Source of the DNA: an uncultured Muribaculaceae bacterium
GTDB lineage: Bacteria; Bacteroidota; Bacteroidia; Bacteroidales; Muribaculaceae
DNA length: 25,188 nucleotides
Assembly (NCBI GenBank): GCA_938039795.1
Contig: CALHWU010000009.1
Coordinates: forward strand, 1-25,188
Direction of reading: 5' to 3'
Part shown: piece by piece, positions 8,133 through 16,937 of the stretch
How positions within the stretch are numbered: position 1 is the stretch's first letter
Layout of the letters: every line of letters begins with the position of its first letter
Position numbers and translations under genes: made by a program
Notes under the pieces: generated by a model
Databases searched by the model: none
What the model saw: only the letters and a program-made list of their open reading frames with translations
What the model was told of the DNA's origin: nothing

Positions 8133-11100
8133 TCATGCGGCAGGAGCCGGATCCAGCTTCATTATCGCTGCAAAGATGGCCGTAGCCGCTTCGGCTGTGG
8201 GCACGTGGGAGATGACGAAGCTCCTTTTGCCCTGCCGGTCGCGGATCTGACACCGCGCCACATTGGCCTGAAGCCACGACAGTATGCGGCCGAATGCAGC
8301 CGACTGATAATAGGCCTTGTTGCTGTCGTCGACAAAATGCAGAAACATCGATCCCTGCTTCAGCACCACCTTCTCCACGCCGAGACGTCGGGCCATTCGG
8401 CGCAGGCGCGGAATCCTCAGAAGTTCGCGCGCTTCGGGAGGGATCTCGCCAAACCGGTCGCGGAGACGTTCCTCGAACGCATCGAGATCGCTCTCGCGCT
8501 CAATGCTGTCGAGCTCCTGATAGAGCGCTATGCGCTCGCTTTCCTGGGGGACATACGACGCCGGCAGAAGGAGCTCCATATCGCTCTCGATGGTGCAGTC
8601 GGCCACGTAGTCCTGCTGCTCTTCGGGCGTGTCGGCCATGACCTCGGAAAACTCCTCTGTGCGCAGCTCCGTCACCGCCTCTTTCAGTATTTTCTGGTAT
8701 GTCTCGTAGCCGAGATCGGCTATGAATCCGCTCTGCTCGGCTCCGAGAAGGTTGCCTGCGCCGCGGATGTCGAGATCCTGCATGGCGATATGTATGCCCG
8801 AGCCGAGCTCGCTGAAACTCTCAATAGCCTGAAGGCGGCGGCGCGCCGTGGGCGAGAGAGGCACCGTAGGGGGCACGAGCATATAGCAGAACGCCTTGCG
8901 GGAGCTGCGGCCCACACGTCCGCGGAGCTGATGCAGCTCCGAGAGACCGAAGCAGTGAGCGTTATTGATTATGATCGTGTTGACATTGGGCATGTCGACG
9001 CCACTCTCGATGATGGTGGTGGAGAGGAGGATGTCGAAATCGTGGTTGGCGAAGTCGATTATGGCTTTCTCAAGCTTTTCGGGAGGCATCTGTCCGTGAG
9101 CCACGATCGTGCGGGCGTCGGACACCAGCCTCTGTATCATCCGCTCCAGATCGTAAAGGCCCTCGATGCGGGGATTGACGATAAAGACCTGACCGTTGCG
9201 CGACATCTCGAAATTGACCGCTTCAAGTATGGTGTCGTCGGTCAGCGCGCTGACAGATGTGACTATGGGATAACGGTTGGGCGGCGGAGTGGTGATGGCA
9301 GAGAGGTCGCGCGCGCCCATCAGGGAGAACTGCAGGGTGCGCGGTATGGGTGTGGCGCTCATGGTCAGAGTGTCGACGTTGGTCTTCATCTGCTTGAGCT
9401 TCTCCTTGACGGCCACGCCGAATTTCTGTTCCTCGTCGACGATCAGCAGTCCGAGATCCTTGAATTTCACGGATTTCGAGATAAGCTTATGTGTGCCGAT
9501 GAGTATGTCGATCTTTCCGGCCGCAAGATCGGCAAGTATCTCCTTGACCTGCTTTGGAGTGCGCGCCCTCGACAGGTATTCCACCCTCACGGGAAAGTCT
9601 TTCAGACGCTGACGGAATGTATTGTAATGCTGATATGCGAGCACGGTCGTCGGCACGAGCACGGCGGTCTGCTTCGAATCGCCGGCGGCTTTGAATGCCG
9701 CGCGCATGGCTACCTCCGTTTTACCGAAGCCCACGTCGCCGCATATCAGGCGGTCCATCGGCCGGTCGCTCTCCATGTCGGCCTTCACGGCCTGTGTAGC
9801 CGTCAGCTGGTCGGGTGTATCCTCGTAGATAAAGGATGCCTCAAGCTCCCGCTGCAGATATGAGTCGGGCGAGAAACTGAAACCCTTCTCTTGGCGCCGG
9901 GCCGCGTAAAGCTTTATAAGGTCGCGGGCGATGTCCTTCAGTTTCTCCTTGGTGCGCTCCTTCACGCGGTTCCAGGCTCCGGTGCCGAGCTTGTTGATCT
10001 TGGGCTCCACGCCCTCCTTGCCGCGGTATTTGGCAAGCTTGTGGAGCGAATGGATCGACACGAAGATCGTGTCGCCGCCGGCATATACGAGCTTTATCAT
10101 CTCCTGCGTATGGCCTCCCACCTGGGTGCGGAGCAATCCGGCGAAGCGTCCCACACCATGATCGACGTGGACTATGTAGTCGCCAGGCTCTATCGCGCTG
10201 AGCTCCTTGAGAGAGAGAGCGAGCTTGCCCGACCGGGCACGGTCGCTCTTGAGGCTGTATTTATGGAAGCGGTCGAAGATCTGATGGTCGGTGAAGATAC
10301 AGATCCTAAGGCGATGATCGACAAATCCGGCATGTAGTGTCGTGCCCACGGGAGTGAAAGGTATGTCGTCGCCACGGTCGGCAAAGATGGCTTTCAGCCG
10401 TTCGATCTGTTTCGGGCTGTCGGAGAGTATGCAGATGGAATAGCCGTCGGCCAGGAAATGTCCGAGCGACTCCGAAATGAGGTCGAAATTCTTGTGATAT
10501 ATTGCCTGTGGAGTGCATCCGAAATCGATCGCCGCGGGCAGCTCTTTCCCCTCAGGCATCGGCGCGGCCGAGAACTGGAGTCGGGCGAAGCGGCCGAAAG
10601 AGACAGCGAACGCTTCGGGATCCACCACCTTGTCCATCGCCGAGGCATCGCCTTCGTCGGCAAGCAATGAGCTCTGCGAGAAGTTTTCATGACTGACCGC
10701 CTCGATACGCTGCAGGGTATAGGCGGCATCGCGCACGGCTATCAGAGTGTCGTCGGGTATGAAATCAAGCAGCGACTGACCGCTGGCCGAGGATGCGACA
10801 TTGGCGGTGACAGCCACTGCGTCGATCTGCTGCTCCGAGAGCTGGGTCTCGGTGTTGAACGTGCGTATAGAGTCGATCTCGTCGCCGAAGAAGTCGAGAC
10901 GGTAAGGCATCTCGAAGCTGTAGCCGAAAATATCGAGGATTGAACCGCGCAGAGCGAACTGCCCGGGCTCATACACATAATCGACCTCCTGGAAACCATT
11001 CTCGCGCAGCCAGCGTGCCGCGTCGGTCATCGGAAAGACGGCGCTCCGCTTAAGCCGCAGCGTGTGGGTGTCGACGTCGGTGCGGGAAGCCACTTTCTCC

Positions 11101-11483
11101 GCCATCGCCTCGGGATATGTCACGACAAAACGCAATCCCTTGTCGGCATGCCAGCGGTTGAGAGCTTCGGTGCGCAGTATTTCGGATGGGGGGTCGATCT
11201 GGCCATACTTGATGGAGCGTTTGTAGGCCGAGGGGAACATCAGCACTGATTCCTCGCCGAGTATGCGCGACAGATCGTGGTAAAGATATCCGGCGTCGTC
11301 GAGCGAATCGCCGACCACCATAACAGGCTGTCGGCGCGCGGGCATGGCCGCAAGCATCATGGCGGGGGCAGAACCGGCGAGCCCGAAGGCATGCGCCTCG
11401 CTTCCCGACGACAATGCCGCCTTGAGAGCCTTGCGGCGCTCGGCGGTCATGAACCGGGTGCATAGATCAGCTATTCCGCTCAT
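8133..11483 (-). CDS. mfd: Transcription-repair coupling factor Mfd
   Basis: ATP-dependent DNA translocase that removes RNA polymerase stalled at lesions and recruits UvrA. Its 1116 residues match Bacteroidota Mfd. The N-terminal UvrB-like region covers about 1-350 and includes YVYEPGQFALRGSILDIF. The RNA-polymerase interacting (CarD-like) domain is ~430-500 with EPGDYIVHVDHGVGRF. The RecG-like motor has Walker A GDVGFGKTE near 582-590, the Walker B DEEQ box near 680, MSATPIPRTL, and the motif VI LRGRVGRSSR. The TRCF C-terminal domain fills about the last 150 residues. Its start codon overlaps the stop of the peptidase gene upstream (ATGA on the minus strand, 11480-11483), so translation is probably coupled. 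Confidence 0.97.
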   Translation of the reverse strand: MSGIADLCTRFMTAERRKALKAALSSGSEAHAFGLAGSAPAMMLAAMPARRQPVMVVGDSLDDAGYLYHDLSRILGEESVLMFPSAYKRSIKYGQIDPPSEILRTEALNRWHADKGLRFVVTYPEAMAEKVASRTDVDTHTLRLKRSAVFPMTDAARWLRENGFQEVDYVYEPGQFALRGSILDIFGYSFEMPYRLDFFGDEIDSIRTFNTETQLSEQQIDAVAVTANVASSASGQSLLDFIPDDTLIAVRDAAYTLQRIEAVSHENFSQSSLLADEGDASAMDKVVDPEAFAVSFGRFARLQFSAAPMPEGKELPAAIDFGCTPQAIYHKNFDLISESLGHFLADGYSICILSDSPKQIERLKAIFADRGDDIPFTPVGTTLHAGFVDHRLRICIFTDHQIFDRFHKYSLKSDRARSGKLALSLKELSAIEPGDYIVHVDHGVGRFAGLLRTQVGGHTQEMIKLVYAGGDTIFVSIHSLHKLAKYRGKEGVEPKINKLGTGAWNRVKERTKEKLKDIARDLIKLYAARRQEKGFSFSPDSYLQRELEASFIYEDTPDQLTATQAVKADMESDRPMDRLICGDVGFGKTEVAMRAAFKAAGDSKQTAVLVPTTVLAYQHYNTFRQRLKDFPVRVEYLSRARTPKQVKEILADLAAGKIDILIGTHKLISKSVKFKDLGLLIVDEEQKFGVAVKEKLKQMKTNVDTLTMSATPIPRTLQFSLMGARDLSAITTPPPNRYPIVTSVSALTDDTILEAVNFEMSRNGQVFIVNPRIEGLYDLERMIQRLVSDARTIVAHGQMPPEKLEKAIIDFANHDFDILLSTTIIESGVDMPNVNTIIINNAHCFGLSELHQLRGRVGRSSRKAFCYMLVPPTVPLSPTARRRLQAIESFSELGSGIHIAMQDLDIRGAGNLLGAEQSGFIADLGYETYQKILKEAVTELRTEEFSEVMADTPEEQQDYVADCTIESDMELLLPASYVPQESERIALYQELDSIERESDLDAFEERLRDRFGEIPPEARELLRIPRLRRMARRLGVEKVVLKQGSMFLHFVDDSNKAYYQSAAFGRILSWLQANVARCQIRDRQGKRSFVISHVPTAEAATAIFAAIMKLDPAPAA

Positions 11484-13147
11484 TTCCCGTCGGGTTTGAG
11501 TATGCCGGCCACGCGGCCCGGGGCGGTCAGGACATTGCGGACGCTGTCGATACCGGGATCAAAACGCAGACCGGAGGCTATGCGTCCCGGCTCCTGATGG
11601 TAACGCTCCACGATCTCGCGCACGAGCAGCGGCTCTATAGCCTTGCGGTGGGTGTCGAGGTCGGCCGAAAGCGAATGTCTGAGCATCTTCTCAAGCACTG
11701 CGAACTGCGCGTTGAGCGAATCGCCCTCATAACCTTCGATCTTTGCCGCCTGACGCAGACGGTCGAGCAATATCTCGCAGACGCGGTCGTAGTGGAAGCG
11801 TTCGGGATCTATCGAACGCTTGAAATCCTCGTAGATTGAGTCCGTGATGGTAAATTTGGCGATATCGGGCGCTTCACCGGGATGCTCCGCATAATATTTG
11901 TTGGCGAAGTCAAACGCCCAGAACCCCCTGACGATATTGTAGGTCAGACGGCTCGACTCGGGATATTCCACCTTGATGTCGGGAGTGATGCCGCCGCCGT
12001 CGCGAACGATGCGTCCGCCGGCCGTGCGGAATTCATTGGTCAGACTGTCGGGTATGCGGGTGACGCGGCCCTCCTCGTCGCGGTGGCTGTAGTCGATGGC
12101 CTGGATCAGACGTCCGGAGGGAATGTAATAGCGCGCCATCGTCACCTTCAGCGAGCCCTCATAGGGTATGTCGCGGGTGATCTGCACCAGTCCCTTGCCG
12201 AAAGAGCGGTCGCCGACTATGACCGCGCGGTCGAGATCCTGGAGCGCGCCGGCGGTGATCTCCGCTGCCGAGGCGCTCTCGCTGTCGATGAGTATTGCGA
12301 GAGGTATTTTCGTGTCGATTGCTGACGACGTGGTCTTATAGACCTTCTCGTTGAGCACTCCGCGCCCACGGGTGCGGAGCACCTCGGTGCCCTTCGGCAC
12401 GAAATTGCCCACGACCTGAACGGCGCTCTCCACCAGTCCGCCGGGATTGCCGCGCAGATCGAGCACGATCGACTGCGCGCCCTGTCCGAGCAGCGAGCGG
12501 AGCGCCTGGCGCACCTCGTCGGCCGTCGACTCGCTGTATGAAGTCAGACTGATATATCCCACCTTGCCATCCCCTTCGAGCATCCCGAAATAGGGCACCG
12601 ACTGGATGCGTATCTTCTCGCGCACCATATCCACCTCTATGACCGAATCGGCTCCGGCATATGGACGGCGCAGACTGACGTGGAGCTTCGTGCCCGGCTC
12701 TCCCTTGAGCCGCGCCGACACTTCGGTATGGGTCTTCCCAAGCATAGTGTCGCCGTCGATGGCCACTATGAGATCTCCATGACGCAGCCCGGCGCGGAAG
12801 GCCGGAGTGCCGCGGTGGGGGCCCGACACATAGACGTTGCCGTCGCGCTGCATTATGTATGACCCGATACCTCCGAATTCGCCTGCGCTGATTGAACGGA
12901 ATTCCTCGGTCTCGCTTTTGGGCATATACACCGTATACGGGTCAAGCTCCGACAGCATGGCGTTGATCGCCGTCGCCACCGCCTTGTCGGCGTCGATGGT
13001 GTCGACGTAGAATGTCTGCATTTCCTTGAATACCGAGCTGAAAATGTCAAGGTTGCGGCTTATGCTGTTTTTCTTGCTGCGGGTCCCGGCAGCGGCACAT
13101 ATGGTTGCGGCAAGGGCAATCGCCACTATTTGAAGGAGTTTCTTCAT
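11480..13147 (-). CDS. S41 family C-terminal processing peptidase (CtpA/Prc-like)
   Basis: Periplasmic serine protease of the carboxy-terminal processing family, 555 residues. The signal peptide covers about 1-20. A PDZ domain spans roughly 90-180 (GGIGSYI to HGDLIVAIDGD). The S41 domain contains LDLRGNPGGL (229-238). The catalytic Ser is S293 in ESASAAE and the Lys is K318 in SFGKG; their 25-residue spacing equals that of the Ser-Lys dyad in E. coli Prc. The last ~170 residues form a helical extension. It heads a two-gene minus-strand unit with mfd, joined by a 4-nt overlap. A candidate promoter is at 13188-13219. Which proteins it trims cannot be told from sequence. Confidence 0.93.
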   Translation of the reverse strand: MKKLLQIVAIALAATICAAAGTRSKKNSISRNLDIFSSVFKEMQTFYVDTIDADKAVATAINAMLSELDPYTVYMPKSETEEFRSISAGEFGGIGSYIMQRDGNVYVSGPHRGTPAFRAGLRHGDLIVAIDGDTMLGKTHTEVSARLKGEPGTKLHVSLRRPYAGADSVIEVDMVREKIRIQSVPYFGMLEGDGKVGYISLTSYSESTADEVRQALRSLLGQGAQSIVLDLRGNPGGLVESAVQVVGNFVPKGTEVLRTRGRGVLNEKVYKTTSSAIDTKIPLAILIDSESASAAEITAGALQDLDRAVIVGDRSFGKGLVQITRDIPYEGSLKVTMARYYIPSGRLIQAIDYSHRDEEGRVTRIPDSLTNEFRTAGGRIVRDGGGITPDIKVEYPESSRLTYNIVRGFWAFDFANKYYAEHPGEAPDIAKFTITDSIYEDFKRSIDPERFHYDRVCEILLDRLRQAAKIEGYEGDSLNAQFAVLEKMLRHSLSADLDTHRKAIEPLLVREIVERYHQEPGRIASGLRFDPGIDSVRNVLTAPGRVAGILKPDGK

Positions 13148-13187
13148 CGAGGAATGTGGTTATGGGGTTGATTTCAAAATCGAAGAG

Positions 13188-13219
13188 CGAAATTACAACA
13201 ATTACAACACACTCGCAAA
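13188..13219 (-). promoter_or_regulatory. Candidate promoter for the S41 peptidase-mfd unit
   Basis: On the minus strand, TTTG (13219-13216), a 20-nt spacer and TAATTTCG (13195-13188), one mismatch from TAnnTTTG. It lies about 40 nt upstream of the start codon. Confidence 0.45.
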
Positions 13220-13308
13220 CCCTCCGGTTTAATTTTTCATAACGTTCTGTCGGGCAATATTTTTTTGAAATAATCGCTCCCGAATTTCCATATTTCGAGC
13301 CGAGTGTT

Positions 13309-13316
13309 TATTTTTG
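13309..13316 (+). promoter_or_regulatory. -7 promoter element for the GH110 gene
   Basis: TATTTTTG matches TAnnTTTG; no convincing -33 TTG is present at the expected distance. Initiation near 13323 would exclude the upstream TTG start at 13314 and supports the ATG at 13365 as the true start. Confidence 0.5.
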
Positions 13317-13364
13317 CATACTTTCATCCGTATAATACTGCTGTTTTTACAAAATACCACAAGA

Positions 13365-15194
13365 ATGACCCACGCGCTCCGCCACATCCTTCGCTGCCTT
13401 GCAGCCTGCATACTGTTATCCGCCACAGCCGCATCGGCCGAAGTGACAGTAGACATGACATCTTACGGCATACGGCCCGACACCCGGCGCAACATGTCGC
13501 CCCGTCTCTCCAAGGCTCTTGCCGACATCAGGAGCAAATATGCCGGCAAAGAGGCCGTCACGCTTAAATTCGCTCCCGGCCGCTACGACTTCCACCCCAA
13601 GGGGAGCCACGTGCGGGAGCTGTATATCTCCAATCACGACCAGGATAATCCAAAGCAGGTGGCATTCTGCATCGAGGGAACCGACAGCCTGACCATCGAC
13701 GGCTCGGGCGCCGACTTCATGTTTCACGGCACGATGATACCGGTGGCTGTGATCGGCTCCACCGGAGTGACACTTCGTGATTTCCACATCGACTTCGAGA
13801 ATCCACATATCGCCCAGTCGACAATCATACGGTCGGACTCCACCGGCATAGAGTTCGAGGTAGCGCCATGGGTCAAGGCCGGCCACGACAAGAAAGGATT
13901 CTTCACCACCGGCGAGGGCTGGACGGAGCGTCAGCGCGCCGGCATAGCGTTCGAAGCCGACACGCGCCGTGTGGTCTACCGCACTTCCGACCTCTACCTT
14001 CCGCTCGACAGCGTGGTTCCCACCGGGCCGCGCCGCTATTTCGCTCCGCGCTGGCGCAACAAAGCGATGAAGCCCGGCATGGTCATCGCCATGCGTTCAT
14101 GGGCGCGTCCCACTCCGGGGATATTCGTAGCCGACTGCACCGGCACCCTCATCGAGAATGTGAAGGTACACTACGCGCAGGGCATGGGACTGCTCGCGCA
14201 GATGTCGACCGATATCTCGCTCGACGGCTTCGCTGTGGCTCTCCGGGGCGACAACGACCCGAGATATTTCACCACACAGGCCGACGCGACCCACTTCTCC
14301 GGGTGCAAGGGCCATATAAGCTCCACCGGCGGACTATATGAAGGAATGATGGATGACGCCATCAACGTACACGGCACATACCTCAAGGTGGTCGGCCGAC
14401 AGGGAGCGCGCACTCTGCGCGCGCGCTACATGCATCCGCAGACCTACGGATTCCGCTGGGGCGAACCGGGCGATACCGTGCAGCCGATCGACGCGCCTGT
14501 CATGGAGCCTCACGGCGATGCTCTGGTGATAGAGTCGATCAGTCCGGCCGACTCGCCTGCGATCGCCGGAGCGAAAGAGTTTGACATCACTTTCACCACC
14601 GACGTGGACAGCGCTATCACGGCAGATGGCGGACGTTTCGGGCTGGAGAACATGGCCTGGACGCCGAGCGTCAGCTTCGCCGACAACATCATACGCAACA
14701 ACCGCGCCCGCGGGAGCCTCTTCTCCACTCCGCGCACCGTCGTGGCGGAGCGCAACCTCTTCGACCACACTTCAGGCACCGCCATACTGCTCTGCGGCGA
14801 CTGCATGGGATGGTTTGAGACCGGCGCATGCCGCGACGTCACCATCCGCGGCAACCGTTTCGTCAACGCCCTGACCAGCCTCTTCCAGTTCACCGAGGCC
14901 GTAATCTCGATATATCCCGAGATCCACCGCCTCGCCGATCAGAAAGGTTATTTCCACGGAGGCAAGCAATATCCGGGCATTGTCATAGAGGACAACACCT
15001 TCGAGACATTCGACGCTCCGCTGCTTTACGCCAAATCGACCGACGGCCTGATATTCCGCCGCAACACCATCGTGAAGAACTCCGACTATGCACCGTTCCA
15101 CCACAACCGGTTCGCCATACGGCTGCAGCACTGCCGGTCGGTGGAGATACTGGAAAACAAGGCCGCGGAACCCCTGTCGACCATCGTTGAGTAA
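13365..15194 (+). CDS. Secreted GH110 alpha-1,3-galactosidase (blood-group B type)
   Basis: A 609-residue right-handed parallel beta-helix enzyme. Characterised GH110 members cleave terminal alpha-1,3-galactose, including the blood-group B antigen. The signal peptide is cleaved about after ASA (residue 25). Family motifs are IDGSGADFMFHGTMIP, DFHIDFENP, HFSGCKG, NVHGT and MHPQTYGF. D307, D330 and D331 have the same spacing (23, 24) that I recall for the GH110 catalytic Asp triad. The C-terminal half repeats beta-helix rungs such as VIEDNTFETFDAPLLYAKS. I chose the ATG at 13365 because the longer frame from 13314 begins inside the promoter and adds a poor signal sequence. Its exact linkage preference (B antigen versus linear alpha-Gal) is not readable. 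Confidence 0.88.
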   Translation: MTHALRHILRCLAACILLSATAASAEVTVDMTSYGIRPDTRRNMSPRLSKALADIRSKYAGKEAVTLKFAPGRYDFHPKGSHVRELYISNHDQDNPKQVAFCIEGTDSLTIDGSGADFMFHGTMIPVAVIGSTGVTLRDFHIDFENPHIAQSTIIRSDSTGIEFEVAPWVKAGHDKKGFFTTGEGWTERQRAGIAFEADTRRVVYRTSDLYLPLDSVVPTGPRRYFAPRWRNKAMKPGMVIAMRSWARPTPGIFVADCTGTLIENVKVHYAQGMGLLAQMSTDISLDGFAVALRGDNDPRYFTTQADATHFSGCKGHISSTGGLYEGMMDDAINVHGTYLKVVGRQGARTLRARYMHPQTYGFRWGEPGDTVQPIDAPVMEPHGDALVIESISPADSPAIAGAKEFDITFTTDVDSAITADGGRFGLENMAWTPSVSFADNIIRNNRARGSLFSTPRTVVAERNLFDHTSGTAILLCGDCMGWFETGACRDVTIRGNRFVNALTSLFQFTEAVISIYPEIHRLADQKGYFHGGKQYPGIVIEDNTFETFDAPLLYAKSTDGLIFRRNTIVKNSDYAPFHHNRFAIRLQHCRSVEILENKAAEPLSTIVE

Positions 15195-15256
15195 GCGCCC
15201 GACAAAGACCTGAACCCTCCGACCGAAATTTTTTTTGATAAAATTTGCGTCAAAAC

Positions 15257-15287
15257 TTGCACAGTTCATGAAAACGACTTAACTTTG
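15257..15287 (+). promoter_or_regulatory. Promoter for tRNA-Asn
   Basis: TTG at 15257-15259, a 20-nt spacer and TAACTTTG at 15280-15287 give one of the best consensus promoters in the window. Initiation near 15294 leaves a ~70-nt leader before the tRNA. Confidence 0.7.
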
Positions 15288-15364
15288 CATCGCAATTCCA
15301 GAGGGAACGGCATCAACCGCATGGATGCGAAAGCGGAAGCCCAAGCATCGATTTCATGACAAAA

Positions 15365-15438
15365 GCTTCAGTAGCTCAGTTGGTTAGAGCACCTGACTGT
15401 TAATCAGGGGGTCGTTGGTTCAAGCCCATCCTGAAGCG
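15365..15438 (+). tRNA. tRNA-Asn (anticodon GTT)
   Basis: A full cloverleaf can be drawn. The acceptor GCTTCAG (15365-15371) pairs perfectly with CTGAAGC (15431-15437), with G as discriminator. The D arm is GCTCAGTTGGTTAGAGC. The anticodon stem is CCTGA/TCAGG with loop CTGTTAA, putting GTT at 15399-15401. The T loop is TTCAAGC. The T stem GTTGG/CCATC has one T-T mismatch at its second pair. CCA is not fully encoded (GCA follows). A terminator follows at 15467-15498. Confidence 0.93.
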
Positions 15439-15466
15439 CAAAGATAGAAAAAGCAAGAATTGGGAC

Positions 15467-15498
15467 ACTCCTGGTGCGTGATGTATCGGGAGTTTTTT
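15467..15498 (+). terminator. Terminator after tRNA-Asn
   Basis: ACTCC (15467-15471) pairs with GGAGT (15489-15493) around a ~17-nt loop that can fold further, followed by a run of six T (15493-15498). It separates the tRNA from the downstream acetyltransferase gene. Confidence 0.6.
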
Positions 15499-15556
15499 AT
15501 TTCCGGCCCCGTGAATCCATCACGAACCCCACAGCGCCAAGTCACGTTAGAACGAT

Positions 15557-16492
15557 ATGACAACCACCGACAATCCTACCGACCGTCCGACCGCCGACTC
15601 CATCAGCGATGTGGTCAGACAGCTTTCGTCAGCCGAGGATCTCCCCGGCGTGTGCCGCACCCGCCTGCAGGGGGAGCCGCTTCCCACACATGACGCCACC
15701 CGACGCATCGTCGACCTGTGCCGCCATCTGTTTTTCCCCGGATTTTTCGCCAACAATCAGGTGAGACGCGACAACCTGCTGTACCACATCGGCATGGCCG
15801 TCGACGAACTGCGCGCCATCCTGTCACGGCAGATCACCGCCGGACTCTGTTTCGAGACCGAATGCGGCACATCGCCCGACATGGACGAGCTGCGCATGCG
15901 CGCCGACCGCCTGACATTGCGGTTTATCGGGCAGATGCCCTCAATGCGCCATCTTCTCGCCGCCGATGCCGAGGCTACCTACCGGGGCGATCCGGCCGCC
16001 AACTCCACCGAGGAAGTGATATTCAGCTATCCGGGACTCCGGGCGCTCACATGCCACCGTATAGCCCACGCGCTTTACGATCTGGGAGTGCCTGTCATTC
16101 CCCGCATGATCAGCGAGCTCGCCCACAGCGAGACCGGCATCGACCTCCACCCGGGCGCCACGATCGGACCCGGTCTGATGATCGACCATGGCACGGGAGT
16201 GGTGGTCGGAGCTACGTCCATCATAGGCGACAATGTGAAAATCTATCAGGGCGTCACCCTCGGCGCACGCTCTTTCGTGCGCGACGCCGACGACAATCCT
16301 GTAAAAGGAGTGCCCCGACATCCGATCGTGGGCGACAACGTGGTGATCTATGCCAATACCACCGTGCTCGGCCGCATCACCATCGGCAACGGAGCCGTCA
16401 TCGGCGGCAACCTGTGGGTGACATTCGACGTAGCCCCCGGCGAACGGCTCGTGCAGTCGCCCCCCACCAACATCGTCCGCCTCCCGAAATAA
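15557..16492 (+). CDS. cysE: Serine O-acetyltransferase (EpsC/CysE type)
   Basis: Makes O-acetylserine from serine and acetyl-CoA, the first step of cysteine synthesis in the cytoplasm. The 311 residues comprise an N-terminal helical domain (~1-180), with DPAANSTEEVIFSYPGLRA (145-163) and CHRIAHALY, and a C-terminal left-handed beta-helix of hexapeptide repeats. Active-site residues expected in the family are visible: D196 in GIDLHPGA and D210-H211 in IDHGTGVVVG. NVKIYQGVTLGA and the loop before RHPIVGDNV follow. The N-terminus is longer than in short CysE, as in EpsC-like members. No good promoter is seen in the 58 bp after the tRNA terminator. The stop is followed immediately by an AT-rich inverted repeat and then the arsenic operon. 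Confidence 0.92.
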   Translation: MTTTDNPTDRPTADSISDVVRQLSSAEDLPGVCRTRLQGEPLPTHDATRRIVDLCRHLFFPGFFANNQVRRDNLLYHIGMAVDELRAILSRQITAGLCFETECGTSPDMDELRMRADRLTLRFIGQMPSMRHLLAADAEATYRGDPAANSTEEVIFSYPGLRALTCHRIAHALYDLGVPVIPRMISELAHSETGIDLHPGATIGPGLMIDHGTGVVVGATSIIGDNVKIYQGVTLGARSFVRDADDNPVKGVPRHPIVGDNVVIYANTTVLGRITIGNGAVIGGNLWVTFDVAPGERLVQSPPTNIVRLPK

Positions 16493-16539
16493 CCCCTTAA
16501 AATTATATAAGCGAATAAAATCAATAAAATAATTAGGGG
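16493..16539 (+). terminator. Possible hairpin after the acetyltransferase gene
   Basis: CCCCT and AATTAT (16493-16497, 16501-16506; 3-nt bulge TAA between) pair with ATAATTAGGGG (16529-16539), giving an 11-bp stem with a 22-nt loop. A-rich rather than T-rich sequence follows, so termination on the plus strand is doubtful. It also lies just upstream of the arsR promoter and could instead be regulatory. Confidence 0.35.
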
Positions 16540-16550
16540 AATAAAAATAT

Positions 16551-16570
16551 TGTTTGTAATTTTGCGAACA
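16551..16570. promoter_or_regulatory. arsR promoter and candidate ArsR operator, copy 1
   Basis: TAATTTTG at 16557-16564 is a perfect -7 element for arsR. It is framed by an imperfect palindrome TGTTTG-N8-CGAACA (16551-16570). A wider perfect 8-bp repeat ATTGTTTG (16549-16556) / CAAACAAT (16572-16579) overlaps it and reaches the arsR start codon. A repressor bound here would cover the promoter. The site is 16/20 identical to a second one at 16938-16957. The leader would be under 10 nt. Confidence 0.65.
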
Positions 16571-16577
16571 TCAAACA

Positions 16578-16916
16578 ATGGATGATATGGCAAAATTAGA
16601 GATAACACCTGACCAGGAGCGTCTTGCGAGGTTTGCGAAAGCGATGGGGCATCCCACTCGCATCGCCATAATGCATTTTCTCGCTCAGAGAAACGAATGT
16701 TTCTTCGGCGACATTCACGAGGTGCTTCCCATTGCGAAAGCCACAGTATCGCAGCATCTTAGCGAGTTGAAAGAGGCGGGGCTGATACAAGGCACCATCG
16801 AGCCGCCAAAGGTGAAGTATTGCATCAACGCAGAGAACTGGAAACTTGCCCGGCAACTGTTTTCACAGATGCTTGACGACTGCTGTCCCTCAAAAAAGAA
16901 TAGCTGCTGTTCGTAA
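16578..16916 (+). CDS. arsR: ArsR/SmtB-family metalloregulatory repressor
   Basis: A 112-residue winged-helix repressor. The core runs from about residue 15 to 95: RLARFAKAMGHPTRIAIMHFL, then the recognition-helix region IAKATVSQHLSELKEAGLI (52-70) and a wing with PPKVKYCINAENW. The classic ELCVCDL metal box of plasmid ArsR is absent; the equivalent position has E-C-F-F-G-D with one Cys (C41). Instead the C-terminus ends D-C-C-P-S-K-K-N-S-C-C-S (C102, C103, C110, C111). This recalls the C-terminal Cys triad that binds As(III) in Acidithiobacillus ArsR. It heads the operon and probably represses it through the palindromes at 16551-16570 and 16938-16957. An internal ATG at 16587 is an alternative start. 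Confidence 0.9.
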   Translation: MDDMAKLEITPDQERLARFAKAMGHPTRIAIMHFLAQRNECFFGDIHEVLPIAKATVSQHLSELKEAGLIQGTIEPPKVKYCINAENWKLARQLFSQMLDDCCPSKKNSCCS

Positions 16917-16937
16917 GCACTATTTTTTTAACACCAA

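Noticed and set aside
8205..9863. 552-codon open frame opposite mfd
   Set aside because: Antisense shadow of mfd; low-complexity composition and no start-site or promoter support.
13314..13364. Upstream TTG start for the GH110 gene
   Set aside because: It lies within or before the predicted transcription start, and the ATG at 13365 gives a cleaner signal peptide.
15365..16541. tRNA-Asn as attachment site of the ars island
   Set aside because: cysE lies between tRNA and island, no copy of the tRNA 3' end is seen at the far edge, and no integrase is present.
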